From: Amycolatopsis sp. DSM 110486 | GTDB lineage: Bacteria; Actinomycetota; Actinomycetes; Mycobacteriales; Pseudonocardiaceae | Direction of reading: 5' to 3' | Assembly: GCF_019468465.1 (NCBI RefSeq) | Contig: NZ_CP080519.1 | Location: forward strand, 8,363,001-8,427,000 | Length of the DNA: 64,000 bases | In this document: positions 1-8,076 of the stretch, in pieces | How positions within the stretch are numbered: position 1 is the stretch's first letter | Layout of the letters: each line of letters begins with the position of its first letter | Translations under genes and position numbers: made by a program | The notes under the pieces: model-generated | Seen by the model: the letters and a program-made list of their open reading frames with translations, nothing else | What the model was told of the DNA's origin: nothing | Database searches by the model: none

Positions 1-232
1 CGGCGTCGCCGCTGATCACAATTATCTGCGTCTGGCCATCGAGGCGGATGTGGACGCCGGAGACGGGTGTGTTCCTGACTTCGATTCCCGCCAGCGTGTG
101 GTTCTGGGGTGACGTGGGCGCCGTGCTGATGAAGCCGGCCCCTTCGGCTATCAGGCTTGCCAAGTGCGCCAGTTCTTTCTCGGTCGCGGTGATGTCCACT
201 TCTCCGTACACGGGGTCTGACGTGAGTCTCAC
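1..232 (-). CDS. Imm32-like immunity protein, C-terminus beyond window
   Basis: Partial gene running off the left edge. Reading on the minus strand from a GTG at 232, about 77 codons stay open to base 1. The protein begins MRLTSDPVYGEVDITATEKE and continues with an alternating strand/helix pattern (LAGIEVRNTPVSGVHIRLDG, then QTQIIVISGDA). This layout resembles Imm32-type immunity proteins of polymorphic toxin loci (family knowledge). A purine-rich GGAAGG lies about 11 bases upstream of the GTG. The neighbouring broken toxin locus supports an immunity role, but its cognate toxin is not identifiable. The family call is from memory of the pattern, so moderate only. Confidence 0.5.
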   Translation of the reverse strand, partial: MRLTSDPVYGEVDITATEKELAHLASLIAEGAGFISTAPTSPQNHTLAGIEVRNTPVSGVHIRLDGQTQIIVISGDA

Positions 233-1521
233 GTTCGGCGTTTCCTTCCTGGACAGGCCATTCCTCGGGGCAAACACACTGGCCCCGCAGCGTCAGCATG
301 TCCTTCGTGCTCAGCGGAACACCGAGCAGGTGCCGGACCGATGTAAGGTCTCACCGCCGACGACATGTTGATCTTCTCCGAACTGGGCGAGTCTGAGCTG
401 TCTCACGGCGATGTCACCGTGATCAGTCTCAGTTGTCGTGTCACTTCCTTCGGTGCGAGGCCGGCCCACTGGGCTGCTGAGCCCCTGCGGGCCGGCTGTT
501 CAGCGCTCGCTGTTGACCGCGCCACCGGCCGCGTCGGGCTGGACGCTCTGGTCGGAGTCGGGTGCACCGTGTTCGGTGGTGGTTTCCCGTGGTCACCGTT
601 GAGGCTGTCCGTGTCGGTGTCGCCTTTGCCGGCCAGTGGTCCCGCTGCGCACGTGCTGCCTGGGTGCTCATGGCTGCGGCGCAGCGCGGCGCCCGGCGCC
701 CGATACGGCTGATAAAGGAATTCGCCAGCTAGGTCGGGGTAACGACCACCCGGACCTTCAACGGCCCCTTGGTGTCCACGGCGCAGTACACCGCGCGCGG
801 CGGGCACGGGTAGCCGTGCGCGGCGATCACCAAGGCCACTTTGCCCGGCGCGACCGCCTGGTAGATCGCGGTCTTGCCGTACATTTCGGCCAGCCGGAGC
901 ACCGACCACCTCGATGCTTGAGGTGGATTCGGGTCAAGGGCGGAACGCAGCTACCCGGCGCCGATGACGAATCGAGAGCAGGTCTGCACCCGAATGGCCG
1001 CATTTGCGACCGACCTCCGCATGCAGTGGCAGCTCTCGTGATCAGGTGGGGGTGTAAGTCCTCGCGACGGCCAGCTCTTCCGGCGCTGCCGGAGGACGAC
1101 GTGGAGCAAAGCGCACTATGGGAACATGGTGGCCGACGCTGCGGTGGCCACCGGGTTGGAGCGCTTGCGCGCTTCGCCTGTGGCCTGCTGGTTCGCCCAG
1201 AGCTTCACCGGCAGCTGCAGCCGGTGCGCGAAGCCAGTGCGTGCGGTCTTCAAGCACTATCTCCGAGATGAGGACGATCAGGGGGCCGAGTTCAACCGGG
1301 CGCCTCCCGTGCGAGGACGTGCCGCCGGCGTCTACGCCCACGTACGACTCCGCCTCCAGCGCCACGCCATCGACACCCTCGGCCCGGGCAAGGATGGCCC
1401 CAACGACCCCCCTACGGCAGTCGCAGTCCGCTGACGTTGCCGTCAAAGACCCTGCAGGCCCGCCGGAACAATTCCGGCGGGCCCGCAGTTCGTCCTCAGG
1501 AAAATCAAATGCAAGCAGGGA
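233..1521. other. Degenerate stretch without a confident gene
   Basis: No frame here gives a convincing protein of normal length. On the minus strand around 240-330 one frame reads LLGVPLSTKDMLTLRGQC, which looks like a small coding remnant, but a stop lies just upstream in the same frame. A short plus-strand reading frame at about 967 starts MTNREQVCTRMAAFA and resembles the start of another small frame at 9846 (MTREQQICTRTAERV). The rest looks like decayed accessory DNA. Confidence 0.4.
729..884 (-). CDS. Possible small protein, unknown function
   Basis: A 51-codon minus-strand frame starting ATG at 884 (MYGKTAIYQAVAPGKVALVI, then AAHGYPCPPRAVYCAVDTKG, ending in a TAG). The alternating hydrophobic pattern and two cysteines look more protein-like than the neighbouring frames. 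An in-frame GTG lies about six codons upstream. I do not recognise the family. It could be a relic of a longer gene, since the surrounding DNA looks decayed. Confidence 0.3.
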   Translation of the reverse strand: MYGKTAIYQAVAPGKVALVIAAHGYPCPPRAVYCAVDTKGPLKVRVVVTPT

Positions 1522-1977
1522 TCAGTCGACCCATCCCTGAATGTTCGACCTTGACTCAATCGAGAAAAAGCTCTCGACATTCATTCTGGACGCGGTCTTT
1601 CTTTTGTACTCCTCCGACGCCAGGTAGAGCAGCCCCTCAGCCTACTGGCCAAACGGCGCGACGAAGCGTTCGAATCCGACGCCAGAACTCAGGATATCGC
1701 CGTACACTCTTTCGCCCGCCAAGATGCACGCGCATCGCGCATACAGGAAGTGGTCGCTCGTCTGCGGGAGTTTCAAACCATTGGCAAGCACCATCGGCAC
1801 CTCTGCCAGATCCCTCCTGTCGATCCGATAAAGCGACTCCCGCAGTCGCTCAACAAAGTGAGTCAAGGCATCGGGTGCCAGCGCGCTGAGCTCCGCAGAG
1901 ATCCGCTCCAGGGCAGAGTCGATCTCGCTCTCATCCTGGACGGAGCTTGAGCCGATGACCTTCCAGAAATCAGTCAC
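1522..1977 (-). pseudogene. DUF4240 immunity-type protein with in-frame amber codon
   Basis: The first 111 residues start MTDFWKVIGSSSVQDESEID from a GTG at 1977 and match the DUF4240 pattern: N-terminal DFW, a helical middle and a central YARCACILAGERVY stretch. The frame meets TAG at 1642-1644, but the same frame then continues with AEGLLYLASEEYKRKTASRM for 39 more codons to TGA at 1522. That is the usual DUF4240 ending. So either a nonsense mutation removed the last quarter of the protein or the base is a sequencing error. The GTG start overlaps the stop of the upstream toxin frame (GTGA), the coupling expected of a toxin-immunity pair. Confidence 0.72.
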
Positions 1978-3029
1978 TTCGAGCTGCTCCTACCAGAGCC
2001 TGAGTTGTTCGAATTTTCGGCATCTTGCCCTTGCTCCAAGATCTTCTTACCCGGCGACGCAATGTCATTCGAGGGATCGACTCCCTGATCACGCAGTTCT
2101 TCCATCCGAGGATGTTTGGCAACGAATAGGTCATCATTCGTTCCGCAAACATGCGTGCAGGTCGCATTTCCACGACTCTTGAGGCGCCCACTGTTGATAT
2201 GATCCTGTAAGCGGTTATTGAAGTTCTTCGTCTTGCTAATATACGTCTTTCCGGGGTTCAGCTGATCCTCGAACTCGTATCTCGCTTGATTTTTGTTGCA
2301 GTTATGCACAAGAACCGGCGTGGTCCCCGCCAGCACATAGTACGTGTGGACGTCGTCGATGGTGAGGTTGTAGCTGATGATCGCGGCGGTGTAGGGGCGG
2401 GTGGCTACGACGGTGACGTGACCGTTGTCCGGGGTGTCGACTTCGTCGCCGACACGGAGGTTGTCGGCTTCGCGCCAGGTGTGGAGGGTGGCGTCCCAGA
2501 ACAGGTGCTGGGCGGTGCTGGTGATGGTCGCCGGTCCGTCCGGCGTGCTGAAGGTGAGGTCGTCGAAGACTTGTCGGTGGTGGTGACGTGCACCGCCGTG
2601 ACCACGTGCTGTTCATCGTTGTGGCCGTCTGGTTCGGCGTTGGTGATCGTGTCGCCGATGTGGACCTGGTCGATCGGCTTGGTCGAGCCATCGGCCATCA
2701 GGACGCTCGTCGCGCCGGCGAAGCTGTTACACCCAGACGAAGCCTTGGCCGGGCTGGCAGCGGGGGCTTCCTCGGCCGGTGCGGTCGCCGCTGGTGCACT
2801 CTTCGCAGCAGCGGGAGGCGATGGCGGGTCTGCTGGTGTGGGCGCAGCGCCCGCCTCACCAGCCGACTCCCCGGCGGACGCTTCGGCCCCTGCTTCGCTG
2901 CCGGTTGCTTCACCGGCACCGTCGCCGAGCATCTCGCCGGCGACTCCGGCGCCGGCCGTGGCACCACCGGCCGCAGCCAAGGCGCCGGCACCCTCGGAGA
3001 TCGCTGCGCCGGCCGCGGACAGCGATTTC
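1974..3029 (-). pseudogene. Truncated Hint-type polymorphic toxin with GIY-YIG-like tip
   Basis: C-terminal remainder of a secreted polymorphic toxin. An Ala/Gly/Pro-rich linker leads into a Hint (intein-like) self-cleavage domain starting GCNSFAGATSVLMADGSTKP. After TTDKS, at about 2563-2567, one base is missing and the domain continues in another frame (FDDLTFSTPDGPATIT), ending YYVLAGTTPVLVHNC. The last ~100 residues contain GKTYISKTKNFNNRLQDHI and a later MEEL helix, which resembles the GIY-YIG nuclease pattern. The toxin stop overlaps the DUF4240 start. Upstream of about 3029 the reading frame meets an MFS fragment of opposite orientation, so the N-terminal delivery part is gone. Both the truncation and the frameshift make it inactive as drawn. 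Confidence 0.75.
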
Positions 3030-3228
3030 TTCGGCCGTCATCGGGTCGCTCCTAGCCACGCTCACCGTCCAGGTGGGGCCAGTGTCCGTACCCACGGCCG
3101 ACGGGTTCCGGGTGGCGTTCGCCGTCGCGGCTGCCGTCGGCGCTCTTTCCGCGCTGCTCGCGCTGACCATCCCCGGGGAATTCCGGACTACCACGATGGG
3201 CCGCTGCCAGGGGAATGAGTCAGCGTGA
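3026..3228 (+). pseudogene. C-terminal fragment of an MFS transporter
   Basis: Plus-strand frame reading SSAVIGSLLATLTVQVGPVS, then ADGFRVAFAVAAAVGALSAL and LALTIPGE. This is the last membrane helix and tail typical of 14-helix DHA2-type drug exporters. Nothing upstream supplies the other helices. The piece abuts the truncated Hint toxin, so it probably arrived by recombination. It contains a 34-bp sequence repeated at 55779. Confidence 0.55.
3069..3102 (+). repeat. 34-bp exact repeat, copy 1
   Basis: These 34 bases, within the MFS fragment, recur exactly at 55779-55812 in the same orientation, while the sequences on either side differ. It marks a shared recombination history of the two decayed regions, or a short duplicated remnant. 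Confidence 0.8.
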
Positions 3229-3422
3229 CGAACTTTGAGCCAGCTGTACCGCTTCCTGGTAGCTGGTATCGCGCAGCCCCGGCGAGCAGCTACGCCAGGA
3301 TGGTTGCCTGCTGTGACGACATGCCCGGGTTGGTGAGGAAGACTTGACCTCAGACAGCGACCAATGGCGTGCGTGGCTCAGGAGCGAGGTCCTGACCGGC
3401 CTTGTCTCCGTGGGAAAGGGCG

Positions 3423-3932
3423 ATGATGTTCCAGCAGACCTTCGTTACCACGCCGACCGGCGGCGAGACCCGGCCCTCAGTCCACCGGCGGGCCGACGCT
3501 GTCGTGTCCCTGACAGCCCAGCATCGCGCGGCCTCGTCCGCCAGCCGCCGCTATGCGGACCTGGCCGACCGCAGCCTGGCCGCGAAGCTGGCCACCGAAG
3601 ACGCCGCCGTCGAGACCGACCTGTCCCCGTTCGAGCGGCTGACCTGCACCGCCCACCGCCGGTGGATCCATCAGTGCATCGCCTCCCCCGAGCACGCCAG
3701 CCCAGTCACGGGTCATCGCTGGTGCCGTGACTGTCAGTGCGCAGTCACGGTGGCTATCGACGAGCTCACTGGCGACGTGACGATGGCTTGCCCGCGCTGC
3801 CGCCGCACGCCCAAGGGCATCGCCACTCGCCAGATTGTGAGCGCCTGCCGGGCCAGCCTCGCCACTGTCCACGACCACCGCGCTCAGCCGGCACCCAGTA
3901 TGCTGCATTTCGGCGAGCGGCGGCCGGCCTGA
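3423..3932 (+). CDS. Small protein with paired CxxC motifs, unknown function
   Basis: 169 residues from the ATG at 3423, chosen because GGGAAAGGG precedes it; a TTG seven codons upstream is the alternative. The N-terminal half is rich in Ala/Arg and probably helical. The C-terminal half has HRWCRDCQCAVTVAIDELTG followed by MACPRCRRTPKG, two C-x2-C knuckles about 20 residues apart, as in a zinc ribbon. Such small zinc-finger proteins are common on actinobacterial plasmids and integrative elements. I cannot name a family or partner. It stands alone between remnants and the YceI-like gene. Confidence 0.5.
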   Translation: MMFQQTFVTTPTGGETRPSVHRRADAVVSLTAQHRAASSASRRYADLADRSLAAKLATEDAAVETDLSPFERLTCTAHRRWIHQCIASPEHASPVTGHRWCRDCQCAVTVAIDELTGDVTMACPRCRRTPKGIATRQIVSACRASLATVHDHRAQPAPSMLHFGERRPA

Positions 3933-3945
3933 TGATTCTGCGTGG

Positions 3946-4500
3946 CTAGGGCGGGGTGAGTTCCGCGTCGAATTCGATTGCGACCTCGTTTGCCAGCTTC
4001 AGCGCCCCGAAAAACGCCGAATAGGGTTTGATGCCCCATTGTGTCTGGACTATGGTTGCGCCGCCTCGAATCCTGCGGTCGTCGCTGACCGTGGCCAGCA
4101 CGGTGATCGGGTGTGACTGGTCCATGATGGTCAGATTGCCGTCGACGGTGAGCGATTCGCCATCGTGGATGACTCGCGTCGAGTGGAACGTGATTGCGTG
4201 ATATCGGTCGGTGTGCAGAATCTTCGTCTGAATGTTTTTCTCGATCTCGGCGCGGTCGGAGTCGGTGAGCGGTTTGATTCCGCCGCTTCCGGACCGCACC
4301 CGCAGCGAGCCGGCGACGACGTCGACCGAGACCGAGGACAACGCGGGGTCCGCCGTGTTCACCCACACGGCGGCAACCCACTCTGACGCCTCGATCGTGA
4401 GATCGTGCCCGACGCGCGAGCCGAGTCCAGTGCGCCGCGTCTTCACCAATAGCTCGGCCGACTGCGGACCGGACCGGTACTGGCCGTCCCGAAACAACAT
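3946..4500 (-). CDS. YceI-like family protein
   Basis: 184 residues beginning MLFRDGQYRSGPQSAELLVK. YceI-like signatures include LLVKTRRTGLGSRVGHDLTI near the start, a central ...KILHTDRYHAITFHSTRV and the late WGIKPYSAFFGALKLANEV with a conserved aromatic/basic pattern. YceI proteins form a lipocalin-like barrel that binds isoprenoid or amide lipids. This copy has no signal peptide and is probably cytoplasmic, as in many actinobacterial homologues. The gene is monocistronic and convergent with the preceding CxxC gene. It shows no breaks. Confidence 0.78.
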   Translation of the reverse strand: MLFRDGQYRSGPQSAELLVKTRRTGLGSRVGHDLTIEASEWVAAVWVNTADPALSSVSVDVVAGSLRVRSGSGGIKPLTDSDRAEIEKNIQTKILHTDRYHAITFHSTRVIHDGESLTVDGNLTIMDQSHPITVLATVSDDRRIRGGATIVQTQWGIKPYSAFFGALKLANEVAIEFDAELTPP

Positions 4501-4880
4501 AAACTCGACGTTACGCCGGGACGCTCAGCCGTCCATGTCGACGTCGCCGTCCGGGTCGCGGCGCGGGCGCTTCCTGGCCGGCGCTGGGTCCCTACGTCGT
4601 CCCGGACATGGTCGAGATCGACTGCGACAACGACACGATCGACCGGATCGCCACCCCGCCCTGCCGGGCGAGGTGGCGACTTGTCAGCGGGCGAACTTCT
4701 TGATAGCGGCCAGCGTTATAGTCCCCGTGGGGCGTGGGGTGGCTTCGGGGTTGACAAGTGAGAACCTGCAGGTCAGCCAGGGATCCGGAGCGTTGTGGTT
4801 AGCGAGCAAGATCGTCCTCGGACACAGTGGGGGTTCAAGTCCCTGGGGACACGAACCGCAGTCGCGATCGACAGCCCCGG
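4501..4880. other. Intergenic stretch before the IS cluster
   Basis: No gene is supported. A short plus-strand frame at about 4590-4690 reads YVVPDMVEIDCDNDTIDRIA and looks like a gene remnant. ACTTGTCA near 4678 and TTGACAAGT near 4752 form a widely spaced inverted pair. A GGGTTCAAGTCCC string near 4828 resembles a tRNA T-loop but no full tRNA fold is present. Confidence 0.4.
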
Positions 4881-4992
4881 TGGCGGGACCCCGTTGATTG
4901 ACCCAGGTTCTGTGTGAGTCGGTTATCGGTGGGTGCAGGCGGCAGCGTAACCGGCTGGGGTCTGATAGCCCAGGCTGGAGTGCCTGCGATGG

Positions 4993-6388
4993 ACTCTCCT
5001 ATATCCCGTCAAGCCTGGATCGGCGTGTCGCTGGCGGCGTTGAGGTGGCGGTAGATCTGCCGGGCGAGGTAGCGCTTGAGGCAGCGGCGGATTTCCTTCG
5101 TGGTGCGCCCGTCGGCGCGTCGGCGTTCGACGTATTCGCGCGTGGTGGGGTGTGGTGGGGTCGTGGATCATGCGGGTGGTCGTGGCCATGTGCAGGGCGC
5201 GGTTCACGCGTCGGTCTCCGCCGCGGTTGAGGCGATGGCGGACGGTGTTTCCCGAGGAGGCGGGGATCGGGTTGACCCCGGCGAGGCAGGCGAACGCGGC
5301 TTCGGAACGGACCCGGCCGTGGTGGGACCAGGCTGTCAGGCAGACAGCCGCGGTGACGGGTCCGATTCCGGTTTTCTCGAGCAGTCCGGCGGCCGGGGTG
5401 ACGCGCACGAGGGTGGCTATCGTCTTCCGGTTGGTGGTGAGTTCGTCGTTGAGGGCGACGACGCGGGTGGCCAGGCGCACGGCTTCGGCCCGAGCGGTCG
5501 CCTTGCCCAGTAGTTCGTCTCGGGAGCGCCAGCGGGAGATCTCGAGTACTTGCTTGTTGCGCAGTGGGCGCCGTGCGTCGATGCCCAGGTCGACCGCACG
5601 CACCAATGCGGTCAGCGCGTTGACGGTCGCGGTGCGTTCACCGGTCATATGGTCTCGGGCTGTGACCAGGACACGCAGTGCTGCTCGTTCGCCCTCGGCT
5701 GAGCGTGGGTGACGGAGCTGGGTTTCCTCCAGCGGCAGCGCGGCCTCGGCGATGCGGCGGGCGTCCAGCGGATCGGATTTTCCAACTCCGCGGTGGGTGC
5801 GGGAGTTGATCTGTGGTGCCTCGACGGTCTGGTAACCGGAGTCGGCGATGGCGCCGGCGAGCTGGGCGCCGTAGGTGGCTACGCACTCGACGACCCACAG
5901 GACAGCAGGGTCCCCGCCGGTTCGTCGTGCGGCCCACGCGATCGCGCGGGCCATGCCGGTTTTGGTGGTGGGGAACTCGGCTGAGGCGATGGGCTGCCCG
6001 GTGGCTGCCAAGATCGCGAAAGCATGGTGGCGTGCGTGGGTGTCCACGCTGATGACGTAGGAGTGATTGTGCGCGACGATAGTCATGCCGGTCGGGCTAC
6101 CTTCCTGTCCAGGAACAGCGGTCTGGCCGCGGGCGGCCGGCGCCGGTCTGGGTAGAGGTCACTCCGGTTCAGCACTGTGACGGGCCACGATCTGCAGATC
6201 GGGCAATCTCCTGATCAGGACACCGAGGTGGGCCAGGACGGCGTCGGCCACTCCGACTGCTGGACGGACAAGTCCAACCGAAAGGCACCACACAGGGCCA
6301 GTGATTGTATGAGTCACGACCTCAAGCCGGGGCGGCCGCCGCCCACCCTGGTCGGCCAGTCCCAGACCAGCCACCCCAACACTCACAG
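4993..6388 (-). mobile_element. IS110-family element inserted in IS3 copy A
   Basis: Boundaries follow from comparison with the intact IS3 sequence at 8571-8600: the left flank ends ...GCGATGG at 4992 and the right flank resumes TGGTTG at 6389 with nothing duplicated or lost. The 1396-bp insert has no terminal inverted repeats and no target duplication, as expected for IS110 elements. It carries one transposase gene. Confidence 0.85.
5009..6086 (-). pseudogene. IS110 transposase, frameshifted near the C-terminus
   Basis: Starts MTIVAHNHSYVISVDTHARH at 6086. The N-terminal DEDD domain shows VISVDTHARHHAF, WVVECVATYGAQLAG and GKSDPLDARRIAEAA. The C-terminal transposase_20 part shows TGIGPVTAAVCLTAW and ASSGNTVRHRLNRGGDRRVN. 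After HDPTT, at about 5130-5165, a one-base shift moves the frame. The other frame holds the expected tail, REYVERRRADGRTTKEIRRC to TGA at 5009. In the shifted frame translation runs past the IS end and fuses with the IS3 tail, giving a chimeric 387-aa frame. The catalytic Ser region precedes the shift, so activity cannot be excluded. Confidence 0.8.
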
Positions 6389-6840
6389 TGGTTGTACTCG
6401 TCTTTCCAGTCGCTGATCACGACCCTGGCCTGGGTCAGTGACCAGAACAGGGTGATGTTGAGGCATTCGTCGCGCAGCCGGCCGTTGAACGACTCGATGT
6501 AGCCATTGCGCCAGGGCTCGCCGGGTGGGATAAACGCCAGGCCGACGCGTTCGCCAGCCCACTCACGCAGGGTCGCGCAGGCGAACTCCGGACCGTTGTC
6601 GCTGCGCAGGACGGCCGGATAGCCACGCTCGACTGCGAGCAGGTCCAGTTCCTCGATGAGTGCCTCGGCGGTGATCGAGCGCTCGACCAGGCCACCGAGG
6701 TGACGTGACCCCGTTGGCTTGGTCCAGGGCTGGCTGGTCAACCATAAGAAGATCCAGAGACTGTGGCGTCAGGAGGGCTTACGGGTCCCGCAACGCCATC
6801 ATCGCAAACGTGTCAAGCCCCGGGTTTCATGGAGAGTGGA

Positions 6841-7758
6841 TTAGTTGGTTTCCTGGGTTGCGGTGACCGGGTGGGTCATCGCGTGGAGCGTCTCGTATTC
6901 GGTGGGTGGGAGGTGTCCGAGCTCGCCGTGCAGGCGCCGGTTGTTGTACCAGTCGATGTACTCCACGGTCGCGATTTCCAGGTCGTCGAGGCCGCGCCAG
7001 GGGCCGCTGTTGCGGACGAGTTCGGCCTTGTAGAGCGAGTTGAACGCCTCGGCCATCGCGTTGTCGTAGCTGTCGCCTCGGGACCCGACCGAGGCGACGG
7101 CGTCGGCCTCGGCCAGGTGCTGGGTGTAGCGGATCGCTCGGTATTGCACTCCGCGGTCGCTGTGGTGGACCAGCCCGGTCAGGTCGGCGCGGTCGGCCTG
7201 GCGGCGCCAGATCGCCATCTGCAGCGCGTCCAGCGCCAGATCCGTGTAGAGACTGGTGGCGACCTGCCAGCCGACGATCAGGCGGGAGAACACGTCCAGC
7301 ACGAACGCGGCGTAGGCCCAGCCCGCGGCCGTGCGCACGTAAGTGATGTCCGCGACCCACAACTCGTTCACCCGCGTCGCCGTGAAGTCACGTTCCACCA
7401 GGTCAGTCGGCCTTCCGGTCTCCGGCGCCGGCCGTGTCGTGCGAGGAGACTTGTCGCGGAGCAGGCCGCGTAACCCGGCCTCGCGCATAAGCCGCTCGAC
7501 CGTGCACCGGGCCACCTCGACGCCGTGGCGGTTCAGCTCAGCCCAGACCTTCCTGGCTCCGTAGACGCTGTAGTTCGCCTCATGCACCCGTTTGATCTTC
7601 TCAGTCAGCTCCCGGTCCCGCGCCGCGCGGGCGGATTCGGGACGGGACTTGGCGGCGTAGTAGGTCGACGGTGCGATCTGGGCAGGCGTGCCCTCAAGCA
7701 CCTGCAGGACCGGCTGGACACCGTGCTCCTTCCGTTGCGAGTCAACGAATTCGACCCC
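6841..7758 (-). CDS. IS-C orfB, DDE transposase
   Basis: IS3 integrase-type catalytic subunit. The frame after the orfA stop reads GVEFVDSQRKEHGVQPVLQV and continues through STYYAAKSRPESARAARDRE. DDE residues are in LWVADITYVRTAAGWAY (D), VHHSDRGVQYRAIRYTQHLA (D) and DNAMAEAFNSLYKAELV (E). The first in-frame start codon is a GTG at 7701, which would lose about 18 residues. The usual start would be the ATG overlapping the orfA stop, but an extra G in ATGAGGGGTCG puts that ATG out of frame. Expression as an OrfAB fusion is thus uncertain. Confidence 0.82.
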   Translation of the reverse strand, partial: GVEFVDSQRKEHGVQPVLQVLEGTPAQIAPSTYYAAKSRPESARAARDRELTEKIKRVHEANYSVYGARKVWAELNRHGVEVARCTVERLMREAGLRGLLRDKSPRTTRPAPETGRPTDLVERDFTATRVNELWVADITYVRTAAGWAYAAFVLDVFSRLIVGWQVATSLYTDLALDALQMAIWRRQADRADLTGLVHHSDRGVQYRAIRYTQHLAEADAVASVGSRGDSYDNAMAEAFNSLYKAELVRNSGPWRGLDDLEIATVEYIDWYNNRRLHGELGHLPPTEYETLHAMTHPVTATQETN

Positions 7759-8076
7759 TCATCGCGACGGACGGTCCAGCTCCGCTGCGAAGAAAGACGC
7801 CGCTGACTTCAGGATCTGGTTCGCCCGGCGCAGCTCACGCACCTCACGTTCCAGCTCGGCGATCCTGGCCGCCTCTGCCGAGGTCGTGCCCGGCCGTGCC
7901 CCTTCGTCGGTCTCGGCCTGCTTCACCCACGTCCGCAACGCCTCCGGGTGCACACCGAGCTGGTCGGCGATCCGCTTGATCGCACCACCAGCCGACGCAG
8001 GGTCTCGCCTAGCCTCGACTGCCAGCCGCGTTGCCCGCTCCCGCAACTCCTCGGGGTACTTCCGTGGTGCCGCCAT
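7759..8076 (-). CDS. IS-C orfA, transposase HTH subunit
   Basis: 105 residues, MAAPRKYPEELRERATRLAV onward. A helix-turn-helix (IKRIADQLGVHPEALRTWVK) is followed by a coiled-coil leucine zipper (ARIAELEREVRELRRANQIL) and the usual KSAASFFAAELDR tail. OrfA binds the IS ends and is normally joined to OrfB by -1 frameshifting. Here it ends at TGA (7759-7761) in the same frame as orfB. Confidence 0.88.
   Translation of the reverse strand: MAAPRKYPEELRERATRLAVEARRDPASAGGAIKRIADQLGVHPEALRTWVKQAETDEGARPGTTSAEAARIAELEREVRELRRANQILKSAASFFAAELDRPSR

Larger units (their letters stand above)
4881..6700 (-). mobile_element. IS3-family copy A, 5' truncated, carrying an IS110 insertion
   Basis: The outer end at 4881 (TGGCGGGACCCCGTTGATTG) is the reverse complement of the end of copy B at 8696. 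The transposase sequence in 4923-4992 plus 6389-6700 is the reverse complement of 8269-8653. Homology stops sharply at 6700, so the orfA half and the start of orfB are missing. The element is split by an IS110 copy between 4993 and 6388. Joining the two flanks restores the uninterrupted IS3 sequence exactly. Confidence 0.85.
4923..6700 (-). pseudogene. IS3 copy A transposase (orfB) C-terminal remains
   Basis: Minus-strand remains of the IS3 orfB integrase domain. 6700-6389 encodes [20 protein letters not shown] through [12 protein letters not shown] (second Asp of DDE) and [17 protein letters not shown] (the Glu). The last ~23 residues, [20 protein letters not shown], lie at 4992-4923 on the far side of the IS110. 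The first DDE Asp region is absent. Non-functional. Confidence 0.85.

Noticed and set aside
1042..1446. 134-codon minus-strand frame starting MTATSADCDC
   Set aside because: No domain, no ribosome binding site, composition typical of shadows; overlapping frames equally open.
2286..3218. 310-codon plus-strand frame
   Set aside because: Mostly antisense to the Hint toxin remnant; only the last ~65 codons region in another frame is meaningful (MFS tail).
4810..4880. tRNA-like string with GGGTTCAAGTCCC
   Set aside because: The T-arm does not close properly and no acceptor, D or anticodon arm can be folded around it.
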